From Prorocentrum cordatum (taxonomy: Eukaryota; Sar; Dinophyceae; Prorocentrales; Prorocentraceae), in assembly GCA_963575745.1 (NCBI GenBank), contig CAUYUJ010016700.1:202590-240089 (forward strand): DNA of 37,500 nt, read 5' to 3'. Position numbers and translations under genes: made by a program. Positions within the stretch are counted from its first letter, which is position 1, and the number at the start of each line of letters is the position of its first letter. The notes under the pieces are model-generated. The model was not told the origin of the DNA, did not search any database, and worked only from the letters and a program-made list of their open reading frames with translations. Below are positions 1-9,632 of the stretch, piece by piece.

Positions 1-42
1 CGAAGGCACGGACGGAGGGAGGAAGACGAAGGAGGAGGGCAT

Positions 43-87
43 GGAGGAGGAGGAGGAGGAGGAGGAGGAGGAGGAGGAGGAGGAGGA
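43..87. repeat. (GGA)n microsatellite
   Basis: About 15 uninterrupted GGA triplets. They open a frame with a run of glutamates that continues into non-repetitive sequence to about 757, but nothing after the acidic run resembles a protein domain. Confidence 0.95.
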
Positions 88-88
88 C

Positions 89-639
89 CATGACCACGTA
101 CTGGACCACCCCAACCCAACCCGAAGACCCGAATTTGACCCGAATTTCGGGTTGGGGGGTACGGGTTCAATGTGTTTTTGTCAGTGTTCCCCGACCCCCC
201 CCCAACCAGAAGGACTGGATCGGGGGAGCGCTCTGCTTAAACAGCCAGCGGAGAGCGACTCCTCCAGCAATTGCCCAACTGACCTGACATGTTCTAACCG
301 GGGGGCGTCCCTACCACCTCACGCCTCGCACGAAGAACCCACGCCACATCTACATGCGAAACCATTCGAGCACAATCATCTGCGCCACAGAAACAACGCT
401 TCCCTGGCAAACCCTAGCCCTCGTAGGAGACTGTGGATCACCCAGGACGGACCTCTGTGCAGGAACACCCGACACCGCCGAGCAGATCAAACACCGCAGT
501 CCGACCTTACCCCGATTAGGTGTGCCATTCGGTCGTGTCCATACTGGCCACAAACACCTCGCGGCATCCTTAAACATGAGCTGTGTAATCAACACCATCC
601 CCATAGTGCGATGGATCAAGCTGGCGGTGAAGAACTCCC
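89..639. other. unassigned sequence, no gene seen
   Basis: Mixed-composition sequence with a C-run near 191-200. Frames are open on both strands but none shows a domain, signal peptide or biased residue pattern. The minus-strand frame 350-751 is open for 133 codons and overlaps the repeat field that follows. Confidence 0.5.
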
Positions 640-1530
640 CCACGCGACTGATCACATTCTCGCGGCTGTTCCCCACGCAGAGGATCCGGGTGAGGCTGTA
701 GAGATTCCTCACGCTGCGAATCATACGCGCGCGGCAAAAAAAACACACCAATTCTGAAAATCGTCATCACGCGACTGGTCGTCTCTTCGTGGATGATCAT
801 CATGGTGTTGAGACTGGTCATACCCTCGCGGCAGGCTCTCGCGGCTTATCACTTTCACGCGGTTGATCATCCTCTCGCGGCTGACCATCATCACGCACAC
901 GATGTAGATGAACAGCTCGCGAACGGCCCGTATCTTTTCGCACATTGGTCTCCTCTCGGCATATATTCACTTCTCGCGGCAGCATCTATGATGTGAGTCG
1001 CAAATCGCCGCGCCCATCGTCACTCCACCGATCGTCACGCCGTGAGTTGCCCCAATGCGGAACCTCATCACGCGGCACCACACCCCGTCACAGATGGTCT
1101 TCTACAACCAGATAGTTGTATGTTCGCTGATGCTCGTCACCACGTAGCTGCTGAACTATTCGCGGCCGGTACTTGTCACACGGCCAATCGTCGTCCAACG
1201 GCTGATCGTGCTCTGCGGCAAAATGTCCTCATGTGGTAAGCCATGATCGAGAACGGCAATCTACGTTAGCAAATGTGTTCCCGCGATTGACAACCAATCA
1301 ATGTGGATCGCGCAGGTGGTCACACGACAGACCGTAGCCGTCGTAGAACCATTCGCGGCAGGACATCTGCACGAGACAATCCGTCATCACGCGGTTGGTT
1401 TCCATCACAGTGCTGGCCATCTTCTCGCGGCAGATCCGTCATCACGCGAATGGTGAAACTCCCGCAGCAGAACTCGCCCGCGATGAGGATCAAGGTCACG
1501 CGGCACACCTTCATCATTCGGTGAATCATG
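640..1530. repeat. degenerate TCATCACGCG / CTCGCGGC repeat field
   Basis: The words TCATCACGCG, TCTCGCGGC and near variants recur many times (for example 1383-1392 and 1438-1447, 55 bp apart, and around 768, 828, 846, 874 and 1062). Spacing is irregular, about 15-35 bp. On the minus strand the field reads as repeated CGCGTGATGA and GCCGCGAGA words. It looks like an old, heavily mutated tandem repeat. Unit length is not constant, so every open frame through it is treated as a by-product. Confidence 0.55.
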
Positions 1531-1955
1531 ACGGTGTTGATACCCATACGAATCTTTCATCCTCGACAGGCAACCAACAGAAGGATCACGACGCTGCTAC
1601 TCGGGCGATCGCTTGGGTTTCCGCACAAACCGAAAAGACTGCCTCAACAACTGGACCTCGACGGGCACTGGTTTGGTGGCCCATCTGCAGGCCCGCCCCC
1701 TGGACCTATTCCCCCCCGAACGCTACCCCTGAGAAGCATTTGAGAAGGAAACAGGCCCCTTCTCAGCGTCGGTTGCGCCTAGACGCACGGGGAGCACCAG
1801 GCGAACGCCCACGGAAGTGCCTGAAGAGCATCGACCCCCTCCGGCAAAAGTTTGGCCCATTTCACAAAGTTCGGACTGATCATGTTCGACATTGTTTTGA
1901 GGCCTCCAAGGTAGAGTCCGAGTAGATGGGGTCGGAGGATCGCGCCGCATCGCTG
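1531..1955. other. unassigned sequence, no gene seen
   Basis: Frames are open on both strands (plus 1395-1925, minus 1779-2075), but neither shows a recognisable motif. The sequence is moderately GC-rich with no repeat that I can see. Confidence 0.4.
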
Positions 1956-1959
1956 GTAG

Positions 1960-2072
1960 GCGATGCATCGGCGATGCATCGGCGACGTCGACGATGCATC
2001 GGCGCCATCGGCGTGAAGAAAATCAGGCTCAACATCGAGCCGCATCGGCGATGCGTCGGCGAAGCGGCGCGT
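1960..2072. repeat. GCGATGCATCG short tandem repeat
   Basis: Two perfect 11-bp units GCGATGCATCG start at 1960 and are followed by variants of 9-11 bp (GCGACGTCGA, CGATGCATCG, GCGCCATCG). A weaker second patch lies at 2039-2072 (GCATCGGCGATGCGTCGGCG). The unit itself is nearly palindromic around ATGCAT. Confidence 0.85.
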
Positions 2073-2313
2073 CATCCGATCCCGATCCCATCTACACTTG
2101 TGGATGCCACGACAATGGACACCCTAACAGTCCTATCATTGAATTTAAAGTGTTTAAACCATGTTTCTAAAAATGTTTCAATGATACGTTGTACATATCT
2201 AAAACACGTTCCAAACATCTTGTAGACATCTGGAAATTATTTGGCAGCTAACCGACCTCACAAATCTACACGGACCGCCTCCAGGAGGCCTAGGTTGTTC
2301 CTTACCCATCCGC

Positions 2314-2380
2314 CTTCGGCAATCTTCGGCGGGCTTTGGCAGTCTCTGGCGTACCTCGGCGACCTTCGACGGTCTCCCGT
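2314..2380. repeat. 10-bp tandem repeat, CTTCGGCRRY type
   Basis: Six consecutive units of exactly 10 bp (CTTCGGCAAT, CTTCGGCGGG, CTTTGGCAGT, CTCTGGCGTA, CCTCGGCGAC, CTTCGACGGT) are followed by a degenerate seventh. Ten is not a multiple of three, so the frames crossing it rotate and are unlikely to be selected coding sequence. Confidence 0.85.
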
Positions 2381-2669
2381 GTCTTTCTTGGCGGCAGCTG
2401 GACGGCTGCGTCTGGCAAGGGACTGCATGATCGAACACCAAATGACGAGGGGACGGAGCGCCCGCGGGGTCGGGGTCGCTCCGGGGAGAAGAACTGCCGT
2501 CCCCTCTCCGCTGATCCTTTGATTATCCTCCACATGATCCTGTCCTTTAAAATGATGCTCGCCCTTATGACAATCCTCATACCATCATAAACCGATTCAT
2601 CTGTCGCATCCTCACAGCATATATCGCCATATACATCATCATAAATCACCCTCATCCTCATAGTCCGCC

Positions 2670-2677
2670 GCATCAAT

Positions 2678-2723
<46 letters not shown>

Positions 2724-2998
2724 CCATCATCATCACCACCATCATCAGCAGCAGCAGCATCATCATCAGCATCATCAGCATCATCAGCATCATCAGCATC
2801 ATAGTCATCATCAGCACCACAACAACCATCATCAACAGCATCATCAGCATCAGCATCATTATCAGCATCAACATCACCACACCCACCACTGCCACAAACA
2901 CCAGCAACAGCATCAGCAACAGCACCATCATCGCCATACATCATCATTATCGTCAACACCATCACCACCATCACCAACATCATCCCCCTCGTTTGTCG

Positions 2999-3050
<52 letters not shown>

Positions 3051-3345
3051 GCTCAGCATCATCATCATCATCAGCATCATCATCTTCATCCCCATCACCA
3101 TCATCATCGTCATCACCATCACCATCATGAATCACCAACCGTCACCCACCATCAACATCACAATCATAACCATCATCATCATCATCACCATCACCATCAC
3201 CATCGTTAATCAACATTCACCACTCATCAACAGCAGTATATCATCATTGTCATCATCATCATCAGCAGCAGCATCATCACCAGTATCACTATCATCATCA
3301 GCAGCATCATCGTCATCACCACCATCATAACCATGATCATCATCC
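2670..3345. repeat. long CAT/CAG trinucleotide microsatellite
   Basis: Nearly 680 bp dominated by CAT triplets with interspersed CAG and CAC. The longest pure stretches are near 2678-2723 and 3000-3048. A short non-repeat island lies at 2976-2998. The block generates spurious Asp-, Met- or His-rich frames on both strands. Confidence 0.95.
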
Positions 3346-3379
3346 ATCATCACGATCACCACCACTACCATCATCACCT

Positions 3380-3699
3380 CCTCCTCCCCGCGAAGCCAAA
3401 GCGGCGGGAGCATCGCCTCGTTTGCCGCCGCCGCGGCGGCCGGCGCCATCGCCTCCTCGCCGATGGCGCGCAACGAGACCAAGCGGGCGAGCCTCGCGCA
3501 GCCGAGGGCCGTCCAAGCACCGCGGAATCGGGACCGAAAACCACACCTCGGCCTGATCCCATTGAGTTCGGACCCTGTCGGCGTGTGTGAGGGGCTTGTC
3601 TGTCCGAGTCGTCGTCTCCGCCAGTGGTCGCCCCCGTCGTCCCCGTTCCCTGCGCCCTCCTCCTCGAGCATGTCAGCGAGTGAAAAAATCTAGCCATGT
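3380..3699 (-). other. unassigned; weak coding-like stretch on minus strand
   Basis: GC-rich sequence between two repeats. On the minus strand a frame open across 3210-3671 contains an alanine-rich, helix-like stretch (its residues include LARLVSLRAIGEEAMAP) before it enters the triplet repeat as poly-Asp. No family is recognised. It could be a short exon or a chance open frame, and no start or splice evidence is visible. Confidence 0.2.
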
Positions 3700-4425
3700 C
3701 GCCAAGACGGCCCAAGAGGCTTCCGAGAGGCCTCCCAAGAGGTCCTCACGAGGCACATAACGTTTTTTGAAGTTCTCGGCCATCTCGCCTTCTCAACTTC
3801 CCGACGGTCCACGAGGGCCCAAGAGGCCTCCAAGACCGCCCCAAGACCGCCCCAAGACGGCCCAAGAAGGCACCAAGAGGCGCATAAGAGGCGCACAAGG
3901 AGGCCCAGGAAGGCCCCACGACGAGATCAAGTGGGACCCACGAGGGGCCCGAGACACCTACAGATCGCCCCAGGTCGTCAAAGATGGCCCCAAGACGGCA
4001 CAACAGGCCTCCAAGACGGTCCAGGCAGCCTGTAAGAGGCCTCTCAAGAGGGCCTTGGGAGACACCCAGCATATGTTCTGTAAGTTGTCCAGATGTTTGA
4101 ACCGTCTCGCCCTTTCGGCTTTCCGACGTTCGAAGAGAGCCCCAGAGGCCCCGAGGCCTCCAAGATCACCTCAGGACCGCAAAGGCATTTCGGAGGGCCC
4201 CAAACGGGCCCCAAGACGGCCCACGAGGGCCCGCAGACGGCCCAAGAGAGCCCAAAAATGCCCCTCGACGGCCCCAACCAGGACCCACGAGAAAAAAACA
4301 CGAACAGACAATTCCAGCGTTCCGCGCCGAAAGGGGCCCAGGAAATCCCCAGAGCACCCCAAGAAGCCCCAACAGGCCCCTAGAGGCCCCCAAGAGGCTC
4401 TCAAGAAGCCCCCAAGGTGCTTTCC
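3700..4425. repeat. CCAAGAGGCC-type repeat block, 10-11 bp unit
   Basis: Degenerate tandem units of the form CAAGACGGCCC / CAAGAGGCCTC. Between 3830 and 3960 successive unit lengths read by eye are 11, 11, 10, 11, 12, 10, 10, 11, 11, 11 and 11. Two related non-repeat inserts, around 3770-3805 and 4095-4135 (sharing TCTCGCC and TTCCGACG words), suggest a higher-order period of about 330 bp. The same family occurs inverted at 33600-34110. The frames here (Gly-Pro-Ser-Trp or Pro-Lys-Arg rich) are by-products because the unit is not a codon multiple. Confidence 0.85.
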
Positions 4426-4493
4426 CCAGCGCTCAGCATCCTGCAGTGCTAGTGCCAGCGTGGTCCAGACCGTTTGGTTGCACGCACGCGTTC

Positions 4494-4561
4494 TCCTCCT
4501 CCTCCTCCTCCTCATCCTCCTCCTCGTCCTTCTCTTCCTCCTCCACATCCTCCTCCTCTGG
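4494..4561. repeat. (TCC)n imperfect microsatellite
   Basis: Tandem TCC triplets with CAT, CGT and CTT interruptions. The same pyrimidine strand is on top in the TCC tracts at 18.4, 20.7, 21.1 and 31.8 kb. Confidence 0.95.
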
Positions 4562-5940
4562 CAGACGCCTGACCAGACCGTGCCCACCACCGCGCATCGT
4601 GCGCACTGGCCCGTGCCCACGCGCTCTACGCGATGCCGAAACCCGTTTTCATTGCGACCTGGGCTTCTTCCACGAAACGCCCTCGCTGCCGTCGCAGTCC
4701 TCGCAGTGCACCACGCTGCGTGCCCCACATCTATTGGAACGCCGTAGCTACTGGGGATCAAACTTCAAATGGCCCCGAGGGCCACAGCCATGGCATCTGT
4801 ACTCGTCGTGGTGGTGGTGCCGCTACCGCTCCTCACTGGACCTGTCCCGAAGCGCATTCTGGCCAGCATTTCCAGGATCATCCAAACGTGGCGACGAGGC
4901 TCTCCAGGACGAGCAGCGGTATCGGTATCTGTTCCTCCTCTGAGTCTTCGTCGTCGTCGGCGACGACCCCTGACATCCGCCAATATGATTGTTCAAGGCG
5001 CGGCCCCAAGGGTCCCGACCCCCTCTCTGGGGCAAGTTTGTCGACCAGGATCCCGTTTTGATGGTCCCCGGGCCCGATAACGAGCTTCGGAGGCCGAAAT
5101 CCTGGAGAAACGCCAAAATTGCAACAATCATATCGTCGGAAATCTGGATCGTCGGCGGCGTCGTGGTCGTCGTCGTCGCCGCCGCCGCCGTCGCCGTCAG
5201 CCTCCCCGCGCCGCCGCGCCGCCGCGCGCCCTCGGAGGCAGCGCCGAGCGCGAAGGCGGCGGCGCAGGCGGCCGCCGCTGCGAGGGGGGCTCGGCCGGCG
5301 CTGGGCGGCGGCGCGCCCGAGCGGAGCTCGGCGGCACAGCCGCTGCAGAGCGCGGAGGCGCCTGTAGCCGTGGCCGCCGCCGCCGCCACCGTCGTTCGTG
5401 CGAGGTCGTCGAGGGGGGAGATTCGGGGCTCGAGGCCTTCGGGCATTGTTGTCGGTTTTCGGCGGTTTCCCAGCCCCGGGGATGCTCTTCAGGAACTGCG
5501 CCTCGTCGAAGGTTTTCCAGGGGTGCCTGGATCGTCCCGAACGCAGACCCGAGTTGTGACCCGAAACCAGTGGCTCGGAGGCGCGCCCAGGGGGGAACTG
5601 AGGGGGGGCAGGCATTCCCGAGAAGCGGTGTGATTACTCGGAAGCCCTCCCCACGCTCCTGGGCGGAGTGGCCCACCAGGCCCTCTTTATCGGCGATGAA
5701 CGGGCAATGGGGGTCGAGGCGTCCCCTCCTCGGCCTGTCGGTAACGCCTCGAGCACACGGACAGCCCCGCAGGCAGTCCTGGCTGCCCTCGCCAGGCCCC
5801 CTGAGTAGCCCAAACTGCCCTCCACAGGCGCCCCGAGTAATCCAAGGCGGTCTCAACACCCTGGCGCCGCTGTTGGCGGCGCCCCAGGGCTGGTGCGTTG
5901 AAGCCGCCCAAAACTAACCCGGAGAAGCAATTAAGGAACC
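4562..5940. other. GC-rich region with unassigned open frames
   Basis: The longest frames are minus 4878-5615 (245 codons) and plus 4989-5633 (214 codons), which overlap antisense. The minus frame contains a stretch with ordinary protein composition (residues WKTFDEAQFLKSIPGAGKPP, near 5500-5560), then Arg/Ala-rich sequence over a CGG-type low-complexity tract (5150-5400), then an acidic patch. The plus frame has one hydrophobic segment (GGVVVVVVAAAAV) produced by the same low-complexity tract. No family is recognised. If anything here is coding, the minus strand is the better candidate. Confidence 0.2.
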
Positions 5941-5948
5941 CCCCGGCG

Positions 5949-6022
5949 TTATCAGTAGCACCGCGCCGTAATTAAATAATTATTTGGGGGGGGGTCGCCG
6001 AGCGATATTACTAGCACCGCGC
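5949..6022. repeat. diverged direct repeat with AT-rich spacer
   Basis: TTATCAGTAGCACCGCGC at 5949-5966 and ATATTACTAGCACCGCGC at 6005-6022 match at 15 of 18 positions, 56 bp apart. An AT-rich stretch (AATTAAATAATTATTT) and a G-run lie between them, and a similar AT stretch follows the second copy. Confidence 0.6.
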
Positions 6023-6115
6023 AAATGGAAGGAAAATAAATAATTCCAGCGCCCCGCCTCGGGTGGCATCCCAATTAGAATTGTAATGAGAATAAGAATA
6101 CGAATACGAATCAGG

Positions 6116-6185
6116 AAAAGCTGACAAAAGCTAAGGAAAAGCTTAGAAAAGCTAAGAAAAAGCTGAGAAAAACTAAGAGAAAGCT
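6116..6185. other. helically phased A-tracts (predicted curved DNA)
   Basis: Runs of three to five A begin at 6116, 6126, 6137, 6147, 6157, 6168 and 6180, so spacings are 10, 11, 10, 10, 11 and 12. They sit in a degenerate GAAAAGCTAAG tandem repeat. A-tracts repeated in phase with the helix are the established signature of intrinsic DNA curvature. A GAATAC-like hexamer patch (6085-6112) lies just before. The open minus-strand frame across it (Phe/Leu/Ser-rich) is a by-product. Confidence 0.8.
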
Positions 6186-6216
6186 GAGAGAAGCTGGTGT
6201 ACCCCCTCCTGGTGCC

Positions 6217-6251
6217 AGGATAACGCTTCCGGGTGCCGGGTGCGTTATCCT
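6217..6251. repeat. hairpin, 10-bp perfect arms
   Basis: AGGATAACGC (6217-6226) is the exact reverse complement of GCGTTATCCT (6242-6251) across a 15-nt loop. A run of 12 G follows at 6263-6274. No role can be assigned. Confidence 0.75.
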
Positions 6252-6274
6252 TTCACCGGAGAGGGGGGGGGGGG

Positions 6275-6734
6275 TCCTTAATCGCTTAGTCGGGTTACCC
6301 AGGTAGCCTGCCGAAGCCAGCTGGGACTTTTGTTGGGGGGCCGCGGGCGCCTTGTAGGCGCCCCGCGCGCTGGGTGGTGTCGCAAGGAATTCGCCTGGTG
6401 CCCACCTGTGGCCGTTTGTGGGCGCCTCGTGGCCGCACAACTCGGTGGGCGCACAACACATAGCTCCCGCCGGGTAACTTGCTGCACAACAAGATTGCGG
6501 CCGCGCGGCTTGCAACACAAAAACTGTACCATACATGTGGCGCCGTATAGCCTACAACGCGTCGATTGCACATCGAAGGCACAATCGCCGGCCGATGACA
6601 TTCCCTGCTGATGCACGCACGGACACGACCGAACACAAATATAGGGTCTACCAGGTTGGTGTATGTTTTCTTGTGCTGCCTTAACGACGGTCGAAAAGGT
6701 GTCTCAAGGCTGAGGCACGCCGTAATGTGACGAC
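6275..6734. other. unassigned sequence, no gene seen
   Basis: Mixed sequence. Minus-strand frames (6111-6536, 6295-6942) are open but show no motif, and the latter runs through the GTAT microsatellite as His/Thr-rich sequence. No supported gene. Confidence 0.4.
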
Positions 6735-6790
6735 GTATGTATGTATGTATGTATGTATGTACGTATGTATGTATGTATGTATGTATGTGT
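6735..6790. repeat. (GTAT)n microsatellite
   Basis: About 14 GTAT units with one GTAC variant near 6760. Confidence 0.95.
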
Positions 6791-6830
6791 ATATCTAAAT
6801 GTATACATACCATACCCGCTACTCCAATGA

Positions 6831-6941
6831 CATTCGCACTGGCTGGCCATATCCGGATGTCGACATCTGAGCATAAACGGCCGCGGATGCGCTCGCCCCT
6901 GCTGCGACACCGCTCGCCCACGCAGCTAAGCAGCTCCTTCA
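6831..6941 (-). repeat. dispersed repeat, copy 1 (partner at 13992-14101)
   Basis: The first 66 bases align without gaps to 13992-14057 with about ten differences, and the match continues with small gaps to CTAAGCAGCTCC. On the minus strand both copies give similar peptides in the same frame (both contain AHPRP followed by MLRCRH), and many base differences leave those residues unchanged or conservatively replaced. This suggests both derive from a coding sequence, perhaps a lost transposon gene. The family is not recognised. Confidence 0.65.
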
Positions 6942-8804
6942 AAAGTCGCGAGGGCAGAACACAAAGCGCATCGCGTCACTTGTTGCGCAAGGGCGACACC
7001 TGACAAGTGAATGCTACATGTATGAGATCAGCCACCTATCGCCGCAAGAAGCGAGCGGAAGGCTCTCATCGCCGAGGGCAGCCGCTTATTGGCCAACAGC
7101 CGCCCCTCCGAAACATCACTACCTAAACATTACTGCGTAGTTTGCCAGTGCGGGCGGACAGCTCGTTGCCAAGCGCGCACATGCACAACGATGCTGATGG
7201 ACTTGGTCAGCGGCGCGTTAGGACAAGCGACCGCTGATCCGCAGGCCATCCTAAACAGGCAAAGCGTGCACGCTAGGCAGCGCAAGATATTGATGGTTAG
7301 GGCCTGCTGGCAGGCGCCTGTCGCCAGGCATCAAGAAGTTAACGCTTGGCGACCGCTGCGGAGCACCTGTCGCCAGGCGTCGCGCGTCGCAGTCCGCGAC
7401 CCCGCGCGGGGGCAAGCTCGGTGCCACGCGCGTTCAGAACTAGGGCGTGGAACATGCGTATTTACATCATGCTTGAATGAATGATGGCCTGACATTAGAT
7501 GCAAAAATAACTCGCGATCAACGCGACCTTTTGCCTGCCCACCTGCACTCGCGCCGCGGGCATCACACCGCCGAACACAATGAGAGATGTTCCTCTCTAG
7601 CAAATGTCGCATCGAAATGAAATGACCAAGCAAGATACTTTCAACCGGCGCCAGCAGGCCCTGGAATGATGAGGCGCGGAACGCAGATTCGGCATCGATG
7701 TGAGGGGCGCCTTCATGCCGAGGCCACGTCGTTGCACCGCGCGTTTGAATTATCATGAGAACATGGCAGCTCCTATTTTGAGCTCGCGCAGTGCGACGGC
7801 TGTCGGATAACAATCCTTGGGCCACGCGACGCAGCGAGCGCTTCCGCCGAATAACCCGGACGCGCCTGAAGTCGACGTGGCCGGCAGCATGCGCCAACGA
7901 GGCGGCCGCCCCCCCGCCCCCCCCCACCCCCCCTTAATCAGCATCGCCCAGGAAGCGTCGGCACCGAAAGTCGCCGTGGATATCTACGTCGTCGTCGGCG
8001 CCATGGCTGGGCAGCCTACCTTCTTCGGGCAAAATATTGGTTTCTTGTCGCCGCGCCCAACCGCCGAACTGAACCCGCTGGAGCGAGGCAACGGAAACCT
8101 TGAGCCAAACCTGTCCAACCAATGCGTCGGTGGATGGTCCCCGCATGCTAGCAAACATGTATGCAACCGTGTATGTGGTCTTTGTTTACCCTCGGTCGCA
8201 GGTCCAGTTAGCTCAGGGCGATGGATTCGTCGCAGTTGCTCGACGTACTCGTCTTGGTGCATAGTCACATCGGCATTTGAATGTCTGGAGTAACGCACAG
8301 CGCAGTCAGTCGACGCGCGCTCGTTCAACCTATGCGTTCCATATGAATGTCCAATTTTATCGACGCGACTCTCTTCTCCAGCCAAATTGAAATCGTCAGC
8401 GCGTTTGGCTTTGACCTGCAACCAGTCTCGGACACACCCCGCATTCTTCGTCATACTTAATGCCTCGCAATCCAAATCCGCGCGCGATCGCCCTGAGCTC
8501 GAGCGGGAATGCTCGCGGGCCACCCTCGGCGCCCGCGCCAGGCACCAAGCACTGGGGACAGCGCCCCGCTGCGTCAGGTATCTGCGATCCCGGCAATGTC
8601 CAGACACAGCAGCCGATCCGGGAGGGCGCGCAAAGCGCGCTAACCTGCCCTTTCTCCACCGGATGCCGCAAGTTCCATTCAGGTGAGGCCCTGGCGGAAG
8701 AGTTTATCTATATCTAGAGACGCAAAGATTCATGCTTTCTCGCGCGTTGCCGTCCTTGCTAAAAACCCCCGATCAACTCGTCGAGCCGCCCCAGAAAGGC
8801 CCCG
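6942..8804. other. unassigned sequence, no gene seen
   Basis: Balanced, moderately GC-rich, mostly non-repetitive. A short direct repeat, CCTGTCGCCAGGC, occurs at 7317-7329 and 7368-7380. A C-run lies at about 7910-7930. The open frames (longest minus 7984-8607 and minus 7331-7927) show no domain, membrane segment or consistent composition. Confidence 0.4.
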
Positions 8805-8837
8805 TCCGTGGACGTCGAAGGTCTCGACGTCCACGGA
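8805..8837. repeat. perfect 14-bp hairpin
   Basis: Bases 8805-8818 are the exact reverse complement of 8824-8837, with loop AGGTC. Each arm contains the palindrome GACGTC. It lies in otherwise unannotated sequence. A cruciform, a binding site for a dimeric protein or a small transposon remnant are all possible. Confidence 0.8.
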
Positions 8838-9632
8838 GTCCCTCAACGCGAGTCTGAGACGGATCGCCCGCTCGATCTCGCCCCTGCTTGGTTTTTTTTT
8901 CACAGGTTTTCACTTATATACAGAGCGAGAAAAGCTTGTCGCTTGTAGAGGCAGCGTCTGCTAGCAAACGCACGCGGTAGCAATCGCCATCGCGTCAGAT
9001 TCGCAATTCGGCGCACAAGGCTTGCGACGCCTTCAAACTATCTGCGCAGACCCCGGCCTTCGTCAAAAGGTCATCTTCATCAACAGCCGCTACACGCCCG
9101 GGACCTGCCGCAACATGCATGCGTCTAAGGGCGGTGCCCCAACGGCCAGACAACGCCATTGCTGTTCTGACAAAAACAGCTTGCGATACGTCCGCGGAGA
9201 ATCATAAAGCCGCACATTCCCCATGGCGGTGTAAACACCGCGTAGCTGTCGTCGTGCGCACATCGGCACTGCGCAAAAGTCTAAGTCGCAGTCTGGCCTG
9301 TTTCCAGGCTCAGCAGGCAAGTTATCCTAACAGTCGCACATCGCAAAGACCAGCACGCACTCGCCGCCCATCCAGCGCGCCGGCGCAGCATTAAGAGCGG
9401 GGCCAGCATGGATTTCGACGAATTCTTCAAGTTGTAGCTCTCTCTGTTCCTTGAGCTCTTCACGCCAACCCCCCATTATGCGCGCATCCAAAACCTCGCC
9501 CGTTGCCTCCTCGATCGGTGGGGGTCGGCCCCTGCCAGATACGGCTGGCGGCTCTACAACGCCGCCATGTTCTCGCGGTCGCCATCATTGTCTATCGCCC
9601 GAACCGCTATCTGGGAAAAGCCTGAAACTTTG
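8838..9632. other. unassigned sequence, no gene seen
   Basis: No repeats or recognisable coding motifs on either strand. A T-run sits at 8891-8900. Confidence 0.4.

Noticed and set aside
41-757. 238-codon plus frame starting with ATG and poly-Glu
   Set aside because: The acidic run is the GGA microsatellite, and the remainder has no domain and runs into the repeat field.
2639-3671. Asp-, Met-, Ile- or Ser-rich frames
   Set aside because: These are translations of the CAT/CAG microsatellite.
3767-4747. 326-codon plus frame (and minus frames rich in Gly-Pro-Ser-Trp) over the 3.7 kb block
   Set aside because: The underlying repeat has a 10-11 bp period, not a codon multiple, so long frames arise from repeat structure.
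5150-5290. Signal-anchor-like hydrophobic segment in the plus frame 4989-5633
   Set aside because: The Val/Ala run is encoded by a GTC/GCC low-complexity tract and overlaps a more protein-like antisense frame.
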